64,000 nucleotides of DNA from Amycolatopsis anabasis (GTDB lineage Bacteria > Actinomycetota > Actinomycetes > Mycobacteriales > Pseudonocardiaceae). Both the position numbers and the translations under genes were made by a program. The notes beneath the pieces were generated by a model that worked only from the letters and a program-made list of their open reading frames with translations, did no database searches and was not told where the DNA came from. The stretch lies in assembly GCF_009765355.1 (NCBI RefSeq), contig NZ_VTHK01000022.1:62001-126000 (forward strand), read 5' to 3'. Positions within the stretch are counted from its first letter, which is position 1, and the number at the start of each line of letters is the position of its first letter. Shown here in pieces: positions 17,641 through 24,853 of this stretch.

Positions 17641-18303
17641 CTACCCCGGCTGGTCGGCGAGGGTGTTCCAGAACTGGAGTTCGTAGCTCTGGAAGAGCCG
17701 GGCGTACCGGCGGGCTTCGCGCGATCCCCGGCCCGCCTCGATGCCCGCCCGCACCGCGGCGACCGGCAACGCGTCGGCGCCCGGTTCGGGCGGCGACGCG
17801 AAGAGGTCGAAGAAACCGCAGGCGTCGTCGTCGAATCCGTAGTGCTCGCGCATCGCCTCGGCGATCGTGGCGCAGTAGCTCCCCCAGGCCGCGAAGTTCG
17901 CGGTGATCGCGACGACCACGTCGGCCGGGTCCCCGTTCAGCGCCAGCCACGCCAGGTACGCCGGATAGGCCTGGCAGCCGGCGAGCGGTTCGTACTCGCG
18001 CAGGGCCTCGTCGTCCAGGCCCGTCGCGGCGTTGAGCGCGGCCAGCTTCTCCAGCGCCACCCCTTCGCCCTGGGCGAGCCCGGCGAAGAACTCGCGCGCG
18101 TTGCGTTCCGTCGAACGCGCCGCCAGGTGCAGGAAACTGCGCCAGTCGCTGGCGACGATGTGGTGTTCCTCGGCGGCGATGAGCCGGAAGACCGAACGCG
18201 GCGCGGTTCCTCCGGCGATCAGGTGGACCAACCGGTTCTCGTCGTCGTGCGGCGCCAGTTCCCGCTGCACCGCCGCGAGCAACTCCCGTGCCGATTCGGT
18301 CAT
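17641..18303 (-). CDS. TenA/PqqC-like heme-oxygenase-fold protein
   Basis: A 220-residue all-helical protein. LIAAEEHHIVASDWRSFLHLA, YPAYLAWLALNGDPADVVVAITANFAAWGSYCATIAEAMREHYGF and FQSYELQFWNTL match the thiaminase II/TenA-like superfamily. True TenA acts in thiamine salvage, but many actinobacterial relatives have unknown substrates and the thiaminase cysteine assignment is not certain here. No thiamine genes or TPP riboswitch are near. It follows the thioester-domain gene on the same strand but is separated from it by a strong terminator. Confidence 0.65.
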   Translation of the reverse strand: MTESARELLAAVQRELAPHDDENRLVHLIAGGTAPRSVFRLIAAEEHHIVASDWRSFLHLAARSTERNAREFFAGLAQGEGVALEKLAALNAATGLDDEALREYEPLAGCQAYPAYLAWLALNGDPADVVVAITANFAAWGSYCATIAEAMREHYGFDDDACGFFDLFASPPEPGADALPVAAVRAGIEAGRGSREARRYARLFQSYELQFWNTLADQPG

Positions 18304-18337
18304 CGAAAACCGCTCCCCTTCACGCTCGCCGAAAAGA

Positions 18338-18375
18338 CGTCAGGGCCACCTTACGTGCGCAAGGTGGCCCTGACG
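18338..18375. terminator. 15-bp perfect hairpin terminator
   Basis: Arms 18338-18352 and 18361-18375 pair perfectly around an 8-base loop, 14 bases after the stop of the thioester-domain gene on the minus strand. Confidence 0.85.
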
Positions 18376-18389
18376 GCAGGTTCTACGGC

Positions 18390-19544
18390 TCAGTCCTCGG
18401 TGGAAGCCTGAGTCGCGCGACGACGGCGCGAGGCCGCCAGCAGACCGCCACCGGCGGCCAGCACCAGCGCGCCGCCGCCGAGCACGAACGGCGTGGCACT
18501 GGTGGATTCGGCCGCGGCCGCCTGCGGCTGGTCACCGGCCGGGATCTTCACCGGCACGGTCGGGGTCGCACCGGGCGCGGGCGCCGCCTTCCAACTCGCC
18601 TTGGCGGTGGCCTCGAGCTTGGTCTTCTCGGCCTTGGCCAGGATCATCGACTGGGTCGGCTTCTGCGCGTAGTTCTTGCCGATGAACAGGCGGCCGAGGC
18701 TCAGGTCCGCGGTGCCGTTCAGCGTGACCGTGCCGTCGCCGGGCTTCGCCGAGGCGGGCACGTCGAGGTAGAACTCGCTGCCGTTCTTGAGGTCCTTCGC
18801 CGCGACGGCGTTGCCCTTGCCGTCCACCAGCTTGACGCCCTCGGGCAGCTTCGAGGTCAGCTCGAGCGCCTCGGCGGTGGTGCTCACCTTGAACGGCCCG
18901 ACCTTCTTGCCGACCTCACCGGACGCCTGCGCCGGGGTGATCTTCAGGGCCGGGGCTTCCTCGGGGGTGTCCTTGGCGTTCTTCAGCAGGTAGTCGTAGA
19001 CCGCCAGCACGTCGCCCTTGGAGTCCGCGTCGTCCGGGGTCACCACGTTCCGGTCCAGCTTCACGTCGTCGCTGAGCGTCCACACGACGGCCTGGGTGGC
19101 GGCGATGGCCTCCGGCTCGCTGATGCCGTCCTTCAGCTGGACGTCCTTGGGCAGCGCGCCGGCGAGCGCCTTGGTGTCCACCGACGGGTAGCCGTGCTGC
19201 AGCACCCACTTGATCTTGCCGCGGTTCTTGTGGAACGGGGACTCCGGCTTCGGGTACTTGTCCCAGGGCACCTCGATCATCTCGGGGTGGCCCGGCACCA
19301 CCAGGGTGCCCAGTTCGACGCAGTACGACCGCAGTTTGGTCTGGTCCGACAGTTCCAGTTCGAACAGCACCGGACGCTGGGCGCCCATCCCCTCGAACTT
19401 GATCATCAGGCCGCCGGTGTCCTTACCGGTAACCTTCGCGGTGACCGGGTCGTCCGCGCTGGCGGGCATCGCCGCCGACAGCATCAACATCGCCGATGCG
19501 CCGACAACCGCACCGGCCTTCGCAAGGTTTACCCGACCAGCCAT
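18390..19544 (-). CDS. Secreted thioester (TQxA) domain surface protein
   Basis: A 384-residue exported protein: signal peptide to about A30 (AMPASA/DD), a thioester domain with C75 (RSYCVEL) and Q151 in the ATQAVVW (TQxA) motif, Ig-like segments, a Pro/Ala linker, and a C-terminal helix plus RRRR tail. Cys-Gln thioester domains form covalent bonds with host or surface amines in Gram-positive adhesins. The C-terminus has the hydrophobic helix and basic tail of a sortase substrate, but the expected LPxTG/LAxTG is not recognisable (TSATPFVLGGG), so it may simply be membrane anchored. AAGGAG lies 5 bases before the ATG. Confidence 0.85.
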   Translation of the reverse strand: MAGRVNLAKAGAVVGASAMLMLSAAMPASADDPVTAKVTGKDTGGLMIKFEGMGAQRPVLFELELSDQTKLRSYCVELGTLVVPGHPEMIEVPWDKYPKPESPFHKNRGKIKWVLQHGYPSVDTKALAGALPKDVQLKDGISEPEAIAATQAVVWTLSDDVKLDRNVVTPDDADSKGDVLAVYDYLLKNAKDTPEEAPALKITPAQASGEVGKKVGPFKVSTTAEALELTSKLPEGVKLVDGKGNAVAAKDLKNGSEFYLDVPASAKPGDGTVTLNGTADLSLGRLFIGKNYAQKPTQSMILAKAEKTKLEATAKASWKAAPAPGATPTVPVKIPAGDQPQAAAAESTSATPFVLGGGALVLAAGGGLLAASRRRRATQASTED

Positions 19545-19882
19545 GACTCTCCTTCTTTGGTGTGAGGCATCGAGGCTTCGAGATACTCCGCGTTACGCAC
19601 TGAGTGCGCGCGGACTCTATCGAGGTCACCCGACGGGGTTAATTGGGGGTATGGAAAAGCGCGCAAGCCGCAGCTCCACGCATCCTTTCAGGGCAAAACG
19701 CCCACACCGGAAACCCTCAAGCTGATCTCCAGATCAACCGGAAAGCCGACGGGAAATGATCACCGGCCGACCTTGCGTTCCGGTGCGGGTTTCCCGGCCA
19801 GCCGAACTGGCCGGGAATCTCTATCCGGACTGCTGATCGGCCCTTATGGTGTCCGAATCAGCGAGTACTCAGGAGGCCAGCG
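19545..19882. other. Divergent intergenic region with hairpin at 19791-19817
   Basis: The gap between the thioester-domain gene and the acyl-CoA ligase gene. It holds an 11-bp perfect hairpin (TTCCCGGCCAG and its complement) at 19791-19817 and small dyads near 19570-19605. No convincing coding region is visible. Promoters for both genes should lie here. Confidence 0.5.
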
Positions 19883-21730
19883 TTGACCACCCAGTCCGTC
19901 GCCGCGCAAACCGAAGGCCTGACCATTCCGAAGCTGCTGCACCGCAACGCGCATTCCTACGGCGACCATCCCGCCATCACCTCGCTCGACGCCGAAGGCC
20001 AGCCGACCCTGACCTGGGCGGGGTTCCGCGCCGAGATCGCCGCCGTGTCCCGCGGCCTCGCCGACCTGGGTCTGGGGTCCGGGCAGCGCATGCTGATCAT
20101 GAGCGCCAGCCGGCCCGAGCACTTCGTCGCCGACCTGGCCGCGGCCCATCTCGGGGCCATCTCGTGCACCGCCTACCTCACCCTGAGCCCGGAACAGGTC
20201 GGCTTCGTCGCCCGGCACAGCGCCGCGCCGATCGTCGTCCTGGAAGGCGCCGCGGAACTGGCCCGCTGGCAGCCGGTGCTGGACCAGCTGCCCGCGCTGC
20301 GGCGGATCGTGATGATCGAAGCCGACGCCATCCCCGCCGGTGACGAGCGGTTCGTCAGCTACGCGGATCTGCGCGCGAAGGGCGCCGCGCTGCACGAGGC
20401 CGATCCGGACGTCTTCGAGCGGAGCTGGGCGGGGATCCAGCCGGACGACCCGCTGTCGATGATCTACACCTCGGGCACCACCGGGGATCCCAAGGGCGTC
20501 GTGCTGTCGCACCGCAACGCCATCCACGAGGCGCTCGCGGTGCACACGCTGCACGGCACCCCGCTGCACAGCACCAACATCGCCTACCTGCCGCTCGCGC
20601 ACATCGCCGAACGCGAGCTGTCGATCTACATGCCGATCGTGTGGGCCGGGCACGTGCACACGCTCGCCGATCCGACCGCGGTGGTCGGCGCGCTCGGCCG
20701 GGTGCGCCCGCAGGGCTTCTTCGGCGTCCCGCGCGTCTGGGAGAAGATGGCCGCCGGGCTGAAGAACATGCTCGCCGGGGCGCCCGAGGAGCGCCGCGAG
20801 GTGCTGACCAAGGCCAACGAGCTGCTGCAGGAGGGGTACAAACTCCGCAGCGCGGGCAAGGAGGTCCCGGCCGAACTGGCCGAGCGGATCGCCGAAGCGG
20901 ACCGGACCGTGCTCGCCCCGGTCCGCCAGCTGCTCGGCCTGGACAAGCTGATCCTCGCCTCCAGCGGCGCGGCCGCCCTGCCGCTGGAGGTGCTGTACTT
21001 CATCGCCGGGCTCGGCGTGGAAATCCACGAGGTGTGGGGCCTGTCCGAGACCACCGGCGCGGTCACCGCGAACACCGCGAGCGCGTTCAAGGCCGGAACC
21101 GTCGGGCGGCCGGTCCCGGACGTCGAGGTCCGCGCCGCCGAGGACGGGGAGCTCCTGGTGCGCGGGCCGATCGTGTTCCTGGGGTACCTGCAGGAGGACG
21201 GTTCGATCAAGTCCGCGACCGACGCCGACGGCTGGCTGCCCACCGGGGACATCGGCACGGTCGACGAGGACGGGTACGTCACGATCACCGACCGCAAGAA
21301 GGAACTGATCATCACCTCCAGCGGCAAGAACATCGCGCCGACCCGGATCGAGGGACTGCTCAAGGAGCACCCGCTGATCGGCCAGGCGGTCGCGATCGGT
21401 GACCGGCGGCCGTACATCACCGCGCTGATCGTGCTCGACGACGAGATCGCCCCCGCCTGGGCCGCGTCGCAGGGCATCGACGAGACCGACCCGGCCAAGC
21501 TCGCCGAGCATCCGGCCGTGCGGGCGGAGATCGACCGGGCGGTCGAGGCCGCGAACGGCAGACTCGCCCGGATCGAGCAGATCAAGCGCTACCACCTGCT
21601 GCCCAAGTCGTGGACCCCGGAAAGCGGGGAGCTCACCCCGACGCTCAAGCTCAAGCGCCGGGTGATCAACGAGCGCTACGCCCCGGACATCACCACCCTC
21701 TACGAAACCGAGGCCCCCGCCCCGGCTTGA
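19883..21730 (+). CDS. Long-chain fatty acid-CoA ligase (FadD15-like)
   Basis: A 615-residue ANL-family adenylating enzyme. The P-loop is MIYTSGTTGDPKGVVLSH, with VWGLSETTGA (A5-like), GWLPTGDIGTVDEDGYVTITDRKKELIITSSGKN (hinge and A10 region). The lid insert and length fit the long-chain acyl-CoA synthetase group to which M. tuberculosis FadD15 belongs; it would activate fatty acids with ATP and CoA at the membrane face. The start is a rare TTG at 19883, decided by AGGAGG six bases upstream and by the family N-terminus. A long bidirectional hairpin follows. Confidence 0.9.
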   Translation: MTTQSVAAQTEGLTIPKLLHRNAHSYGDHPAITSLDAEGQPTLTWAGFRAEIAAVSRGLADLGLGSGQRMLIMSASRPEHFVADLAAAHLGAISCTAYLTLSPEQVGFVARHSAAPIVVLEGAAELARWQPVLDQLPALRRIVMIEADAIPAGDERFVSYADLRAKGAALHEADPDVFERSWAGIQPDDPLSMIYTSGTTGDPKGVVLSHRNAIHEALAVHTLHGTPLHSTNIAYLPLAHIAERELSIYMPIVWAGHVHTLADPTAVVGALGRVRPQGFFGVPRVWEKMAAGLKNMLAGAPEERREVLTKANELLQEGYKLRSAGKEVPAELAERIAEADRTVLAPVRQLLGLDKLILASSGAAALPLEVLYFIAGLGVEIHEVWGLSETTGAVTANTASAFKAGTVGRPVPDVEVRAAEDGELLVRGPIVFLGYLQEDGSIKSATDADGWLPTGDIGTVDEDGYVTITDRKKELIITSSGKNIAPTRIEGLLKEHPLIGQAVAIGDRRPYITALIVLDDEIAPAWAASQGIDETDPAKLAEHPAVRAEIDRAVEAANGRLARIEQIKRYHLLPKSWTPESGELTPTLKLKRRVINERYAPDITTLYETEAPAPA

Positions 21731-21737
21731 CCGCTGC

Positions 21738-21792
21738 TGTCATGAGGGGACCCCTCCTAACAAATCTTGTCTGGAGGGGTCCCCTCATGACA
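21738..21792. terminator. 20-bp perfect hairpin between convergent genes
   Basis: Arms 21738-21757 and 21773-21792 are perfectly complementary around a 15-base loop. Each arm also contains its own palindrome, GAGGGGACCCCTC. It serves the ligase gene and the convergent SDR gene. A similar GAGGGGTCCCC half-element sits at the end of the NTPase gene near 14042. Confidence 0.88.
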
Positions 21793-21807
21793 CCGCGCCG
21801 GACGTGG

Positions 21808-22722
21808 TCAGGCGCTGCGCAGGGGTTGGGGAGAGGTGCCTTCGGTCCACTTGCGCAGGCGGGCGGGCACCCGCTTCTCCAGGCCGTAAGGCTCCAGGTG
21901 CGCGCTGAACACCTCGTCGAACGCGCGCTGGACGCTCTCGGTGTCCCACACGTCGCGTTCCAGGATGGGCGCCTTCAGATGCGGCTGGCCGACGATGTGC
22001 AACTGCGGCCCGTTGCACCGGATCATCTGCCCGGTGATGTCGCGCGAACCGTCGCCGAGCAGGTACAGCACCAGCGGCGCGATCCGGGACGGCGTGCGGT
22101 CCGGCGGGCAGTTGCGCAGGGAGCGCTCCGATTTCCACACCATCCGGGTGTGCGCGAGCGGGCACACCGCGTTCACCCGGATCCCGGCCTCCTCCAGATC
22201 GAGTGCCCAGGAATAGGTGAGCGAGGCGACCGCGCCCTTGCTCGCGGCGTAGACGCCGAGCTTGCGCTGCCCGAGCGACGCGCCCGAGGAGATGTTCACG
22301 ATCGACCCGCCGGCGCCGCCGCCGACCATCGCCCGGGCCGCCGCCATCCCGGTGTAGATCACCCCGAGGACGTTCACCTCGATGAGTTCCCGGACCTGTT
22401 CGGGCTCCTCCTGCCACGGCAGCGCCTCGTAGTTCAGGCCCGCGTTGCTGACCAGCCCGTCGATCTTGCCGAACTCCGCCACGCACTGGTCGACGATCGC
22501 CTGCGCCTGGTCCGGATCGGTCACCGAATACCCGTTGGCGATCGCCCGGCCACCGTGCGCCCGGATGTTCACCGCGGTCCGCTCCGCGAGTTCGGCCTCG
22601 ACGTCGTTGACCACCACCGAGGCCCCGGCCTGCGCCAGATGCGTCGCGAAGGCCTCACCGAGCCCCCGACCGGCGCCGGTCACCGCCACCGCTTTGCCTT
22701 CGAGCAGCATGTTCATCGCCAT
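21808..22722 (-). CDS. SDR-family oxidoreductase
   Basis: A 304-residue short-chain dehydrogenase. The NAD(P) motif is TGAGRGLGEA, with NNAG equivalent SNAG, catalytic Ser in VNISSGAS and YAASK for the YxxxK pair. The C-terminal extension after the Rossmann core (about residue 240 onward) resembles SDRs of the beta-oxidation/steroid type (MFE-2-like), so a hydroxyacyl-CoA or steroid substrate is possible. GGGAG sits four bases before the ATG. It converges on the acyl-CoA ligase gene. Confidence 0.88.
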   Translation of the reverse strand: MAMNMLLEGKAVAVTGAGRGLGEAFATHLAQAGASVVVNDVEAELAERTAVNIRAHGGRAIANGYSVTDPDQAQAIVDQCVAEFGKIDGLVSNAGLNYEALPWQEEPEQVRELIEVNVLGVIYTGMAAARAMVGGGAGGSIVNISSGASLGQRKLGVYAASKGAVASLTYSWALDLEEAGIRVNAVCPLAHTRMVWKSERSLRNCPPDRTPSRIAPLVLYLLGDGSRDITGQMIRCNGPQLHIVGQPHLKAPILERDVWDTESVQRAFDEVFSAHLEPYGLEKRVPARLRKWTEGTSPQPLRSA

Positions 22723-23128
22723 TCATCTCCCACCGCCAGCCCCGACACAGCGCCCACGTTTGACCCGCTGCCACTGGCTCCGGAACCAGTCTCGGGTACC
22801 CCGGGCGGCCGGTCGAAAAGATCGCGGCGAACGGTTACTCCGATGCGCTGAACGAGTGAGCGCTGATCGGCGCAGAGATACCGGCGCACAGGTCACCACC
22901 GAAGCCGCTGGTGCGCGTCGATTCGGTAGCCGGTGGTGAGCACGCGACGACCGTCCGCTGAAGTTACGCCAATCCGGTTGAGGTTGACTGTTCGTCTCCG
23001 CGTAGTCGACGGCATACTTACCGTTGTCTCTCGTGTTGGTTGGCGAATGCTCCACCGGGCAAACCGTTACAGCGGACACAATGCGGTGACATGACACGTT
23101 CACCCGATCGGGGGGAAGTGGACAGACG
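22723..23128. other. Divergent intergenic region upstream of SDR and MFS genes
   Basis: About 400 bases without a convincing gene. It is somewhat less GC-rich around 22970-23060 and should contain the promoters of both flanking genes. A G-run ribosome site for the MFS gene lies at 23110-23117. No strong dyad was seen. Confidence 0.4.
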
Positions 23129-24346
23129 GTGAAGACCAACACCCGGCCACGAATGAGCTCGGCGCTCCGGAACCGCGAGTTCCGCGCACTGTGGTTCGCC
23201 GAAGCCCAATCGGTGGTGGGTGACCAGCTGACCACCGTCGCGCTGACGATCACCGTGTACAGCCGCACCAACTCCGCGCTCTGGGCCGCGGTGACCTACG
23301 CCCTGACCTTCCTCCCCGCCCTCGCCGGCGGGCTCGGCCTCGCCCAGCTCGCCGACCGCTACCCGCGGCGGGCGGTCCTGGTCGCCACCGCGGTGGCGCA
23401 GGCCGTGCTGGTCGGGATCATGGCGATCCCCGGCATGCCGCTGTTCGCCCTGTGCGCGCTGGTCGTGGTCGCCCGGCTGGCGGGCGCGCCGGCCAATGCC
23501 GCGCAGAACGCGCTCACCCGGGAAGTCTTCACCGACGACGAGCTCTACCTGCGCAGCCAGGACGTCCGCGGGATGACCACGAACACCGCCATGCTGCTCG
23601 GCCTGGCCGGCGGCGGCGTGCTGGTCACCTGGGCCGGGCCGTCCTGGGCGCTGGCCGTCGACGCGGTGACGTTCGTGGTGAGCGCCGTGCTGGTGCGGCG
23701 CTGGGTCGCCTGGCGTCCCGCGGCCGGCAACGGCCAGGACACCTGGTTCAGCGCGATTCGCTGGGTCGCCGGCCAGCGCCGGCTCCGCGTGCTGCTGGGC
23801 CTTTCCTGGTTGGTCGGGCTCGCGGTCATCCCCGAAGGGTTGGTCGCTCCCCTCGCCGACCAGATCGGCGCACCGGACGAGTCGATCGGCTGGCTGCTCG
23901 CGGCGGATCCGCTCGGCTTCATCGTCGGCGTCTTCCTGCTTTCACACTATGTGTCCGCGGAAACACGCAAACGGGTGCTCGGGCCGCTCGCCGTCGCCCC
24001 GGCCGCGATCCTGATCGCGTTCGCCGCGAAGCCGAATCTCGTCCTGGCGCTGGTGGCGCTGGCACTGGCGGGCGCGGCGGGCGCGTACATCGTCACGGTC
24101 GGCGCCACGTTCATCACCTGGGTTCCGAACGAACTGCGCGGTGGTGCGGGTGGGTTGTACCGGACCGGGCTGCGCGTGGCACAAGGATTGGGGGTGGCCA
24201 TCGGCGGCGCGGTGGCGGAATGGGTCGGCAGCGCGACGCTGGCCATCGCGCTCGCGGGCATCGCGGGCGTGGTGCTCGGCCTGCCCGTCGCGTTCACCTG
24301 GGCGCAAGTGCGCAAGGCGAACCGAGATCCGGCCAGCTTGGCATGA
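23129..24346 (+). CDS. MFS transporter (multidrug-efflux type)
   Basis: A 405-residue major facilitator with about 12 membrane helices. LRNREFRALWFAEAQSVVGDQLTTVAL at the N-terminus and LADRYPRRAVLV in the loop between helices 2 and 3 are typical of the DHA3-like exporter group. Substrate unknown; proton-driven export of a small molecule is likely. GTG 23129 follows GGGGGAAG by about 10 bases. It is the closest transporter to the hexapeptide minigene array 3' of it, which is on the opposite strand. Confidence 0.88.
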   Translation: MKTNTRPRMSSALRNREFRALWFAEAQSVVGDQLTTVALTITVYSRTNSALWAAVTYALTFLPALAGGLGLAQLADRYPRRAVLVATAVAQAVLVGIMAIPGMPLFALCALVVVARLAGAPANAAQNALTREVFTDDELYLRSQDVRGMTTNTAMLLGLAGGGVLVTWAGPSWALAVDAVTFVVSAVLVRRWVAWRPAAGNGQDTWFSAIRWVAGQRRLRVLLGLSWLVGLAVIPEGLVAPLADQIGAPDESIGWLLAADPLGFIVGVFLLSHYVSAETRKRVLGPLAVAPAAILIAFAAKPNLVLALVALALAGAAGAYIVTVGATFITWVPNELRGGAGGLYRTGLRVAQGLGVAIGGAVAEWVGSATLAIALAGIAGVVLGLPVAFTWAQVRKANRDPASLA

Positions 24347-24367
24347 GCGCATTGAATGTTGCTCATG
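24342..24367. terminator. Hairpin terminator overlapping the MFS stop codon
   Basis: CATGAGC (24342-24348) pairs with GCTCATG (24361-24367) around a 12-base loop, followed by ATTTTCCCC on the plus strand. The MFS stop codon is within the left arm. Confidence 0.6.
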
Positions 24368-24426
24368 ATTTTCCCCCGGGATGCTGATGAAGGACTCGAA
24401 GCGGATGGGTCCGAGTCGGCCGGTGG

Positions 24427-24447
24427 TCAGAAGTCGCGGTTGGACAC
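24427..24447 (-). CDS. Hexapeptide minigene 4 (MSNRDF), last in array
   Basis: A complete 21-base reading frame: GTG start, Ser (TCC), Asn (AAC), Arg (CGC), Asp (GAC), Phe (TTC), TGA stop. AGGAGG at 24457-24462 gives a 9-base spacer. It encodes the same MSNRDF peptide as three neighbours although Ser and Arg codons differ. About 10 bases after its stop lies a small hairpin (24393-24417, GACTCG/CGAGTC). Function unknown. Confidence 0.7.
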   Translation of the reverse strand: MSNRDF

Positions 24448-24502
24448 GATCGGTCACCTCCTGGGGACAGCGGGGAAAGAACGGGTTCAGGGCCCGGCGA
24501 GA

Positions 24503-24523
24503 TCAGAAGTCACGGTTCGACAC
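24503..24523 (-). CDS. Hexapeptide minigene 3 (MSNRDF)
   Basis: GTG, Ser (TCG), Asn (AAC), Arg (CGT), Asp (GAC), Phe (TTC), TGA. The ribosome site GGAGGTG is at 24531-24537. It uses a different Arg codon from copies 2 and 4, but the peptide is unchanged. The flanking bases are unrelated to those of the other copies beyond the ribosome site and frame. Confidence 0.7.
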   Translation of the reverse strand: MSNRDF

Positions 24524-24574
24524 GAGTGCCCACCTCCGGAGTTTTGGAATAATCGGATTGACGGCGGAAGCAAA

Positions 24575-24595
24575 TCAGAAGTCGCGGTTCGACAC
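24575..24595 (-). CDS. Hexapeptide minigene 2 (MSNRDF)
   Basis: GTG, Ser (TCG), Asn (AAC), Arg (CGC), Asp (GAC), Phe (TTC), TGA. The ribosome site AGGAGGTG lies at 24603-24610. Start-to-start distance to copies 1 and 3 is 73 and 72 bases. Confidence 0.7.
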   Translation of the reverse strand: MSNRDF

Positions 24596-24647
24596 GAACA
24601 GTCACCTCCTGGACATACAGACGCGAACGAGTTCCTGCTATCTGAGT

Positions 24648-24668
24648 TCAGAAGTCACGGTTAGACAC
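24648..24668 (-). CDS. Hexapeptide minigene 1 (MSNRDF), first in array
   Basis: GTG, Ser (TCT), Asn (AAC), Arg (CGT), Asp (GAC), Phe (TTC), TGA, with GGAGGTG at 24675-24681. It is the most upstream copy on the minus strand. A TATCAT hexamer (minus strand, about 24769) could be the -10 of a promoter roughly 90 bases upstream, but no matching -35 is evident. Confidence 0.7.
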   Translation of the reverse strand: MSNRDF

Positions 24669-24853
24669 GGGGAACACCTCCGATCGGTGCGCGTGCTTGT
24701 GAAGAGACGGTCCAAGTGTGCCGCCAACGTCCTCGCTCGCACGACACATCTGATGCGGTGGGATGATACCTGTCGGAGAAAACGAACGGTGCCCGAGCGG
24801 GTACCGGTGGGATTACTCAGCCCCGGGGCAGCGCGCAGAGAGGAGGAGGGCGA

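Larger units (their letters stand above)
24427..24681 (-). repeat. Tandem array of four MSNRDF minigenes, period 72-76 bp
   Basis: Conserved blocks (ribosome site GGAGGTG, 5-7 variable bases, then GTG and six-codon frame) alternate with unrelated spacers. Third-codon positions of Ser and Arg vary while the amino acids do not. The array lies between two plus-strand genes (MFS transporter and GGDEF protein) and is transcribed, if at all, against them. No modifying enzyme gene is adjacent on the same strand. The 507-base gap 24347-24853 contains no other gene. Confidence 0.8.

Noticed and set aside
23118..23132. Four-codon frame MDRR overlapping the MFS start
   Set aside because: Its start is almost inside the ribosome site, it occurs once and nothing supports translation.
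23947..24366. Minus-strand frame beginning MSN after the hexapeptide array
   Set aside because: It is antisense to the MFS gene and shares only the first three residues with the hexapeptide.
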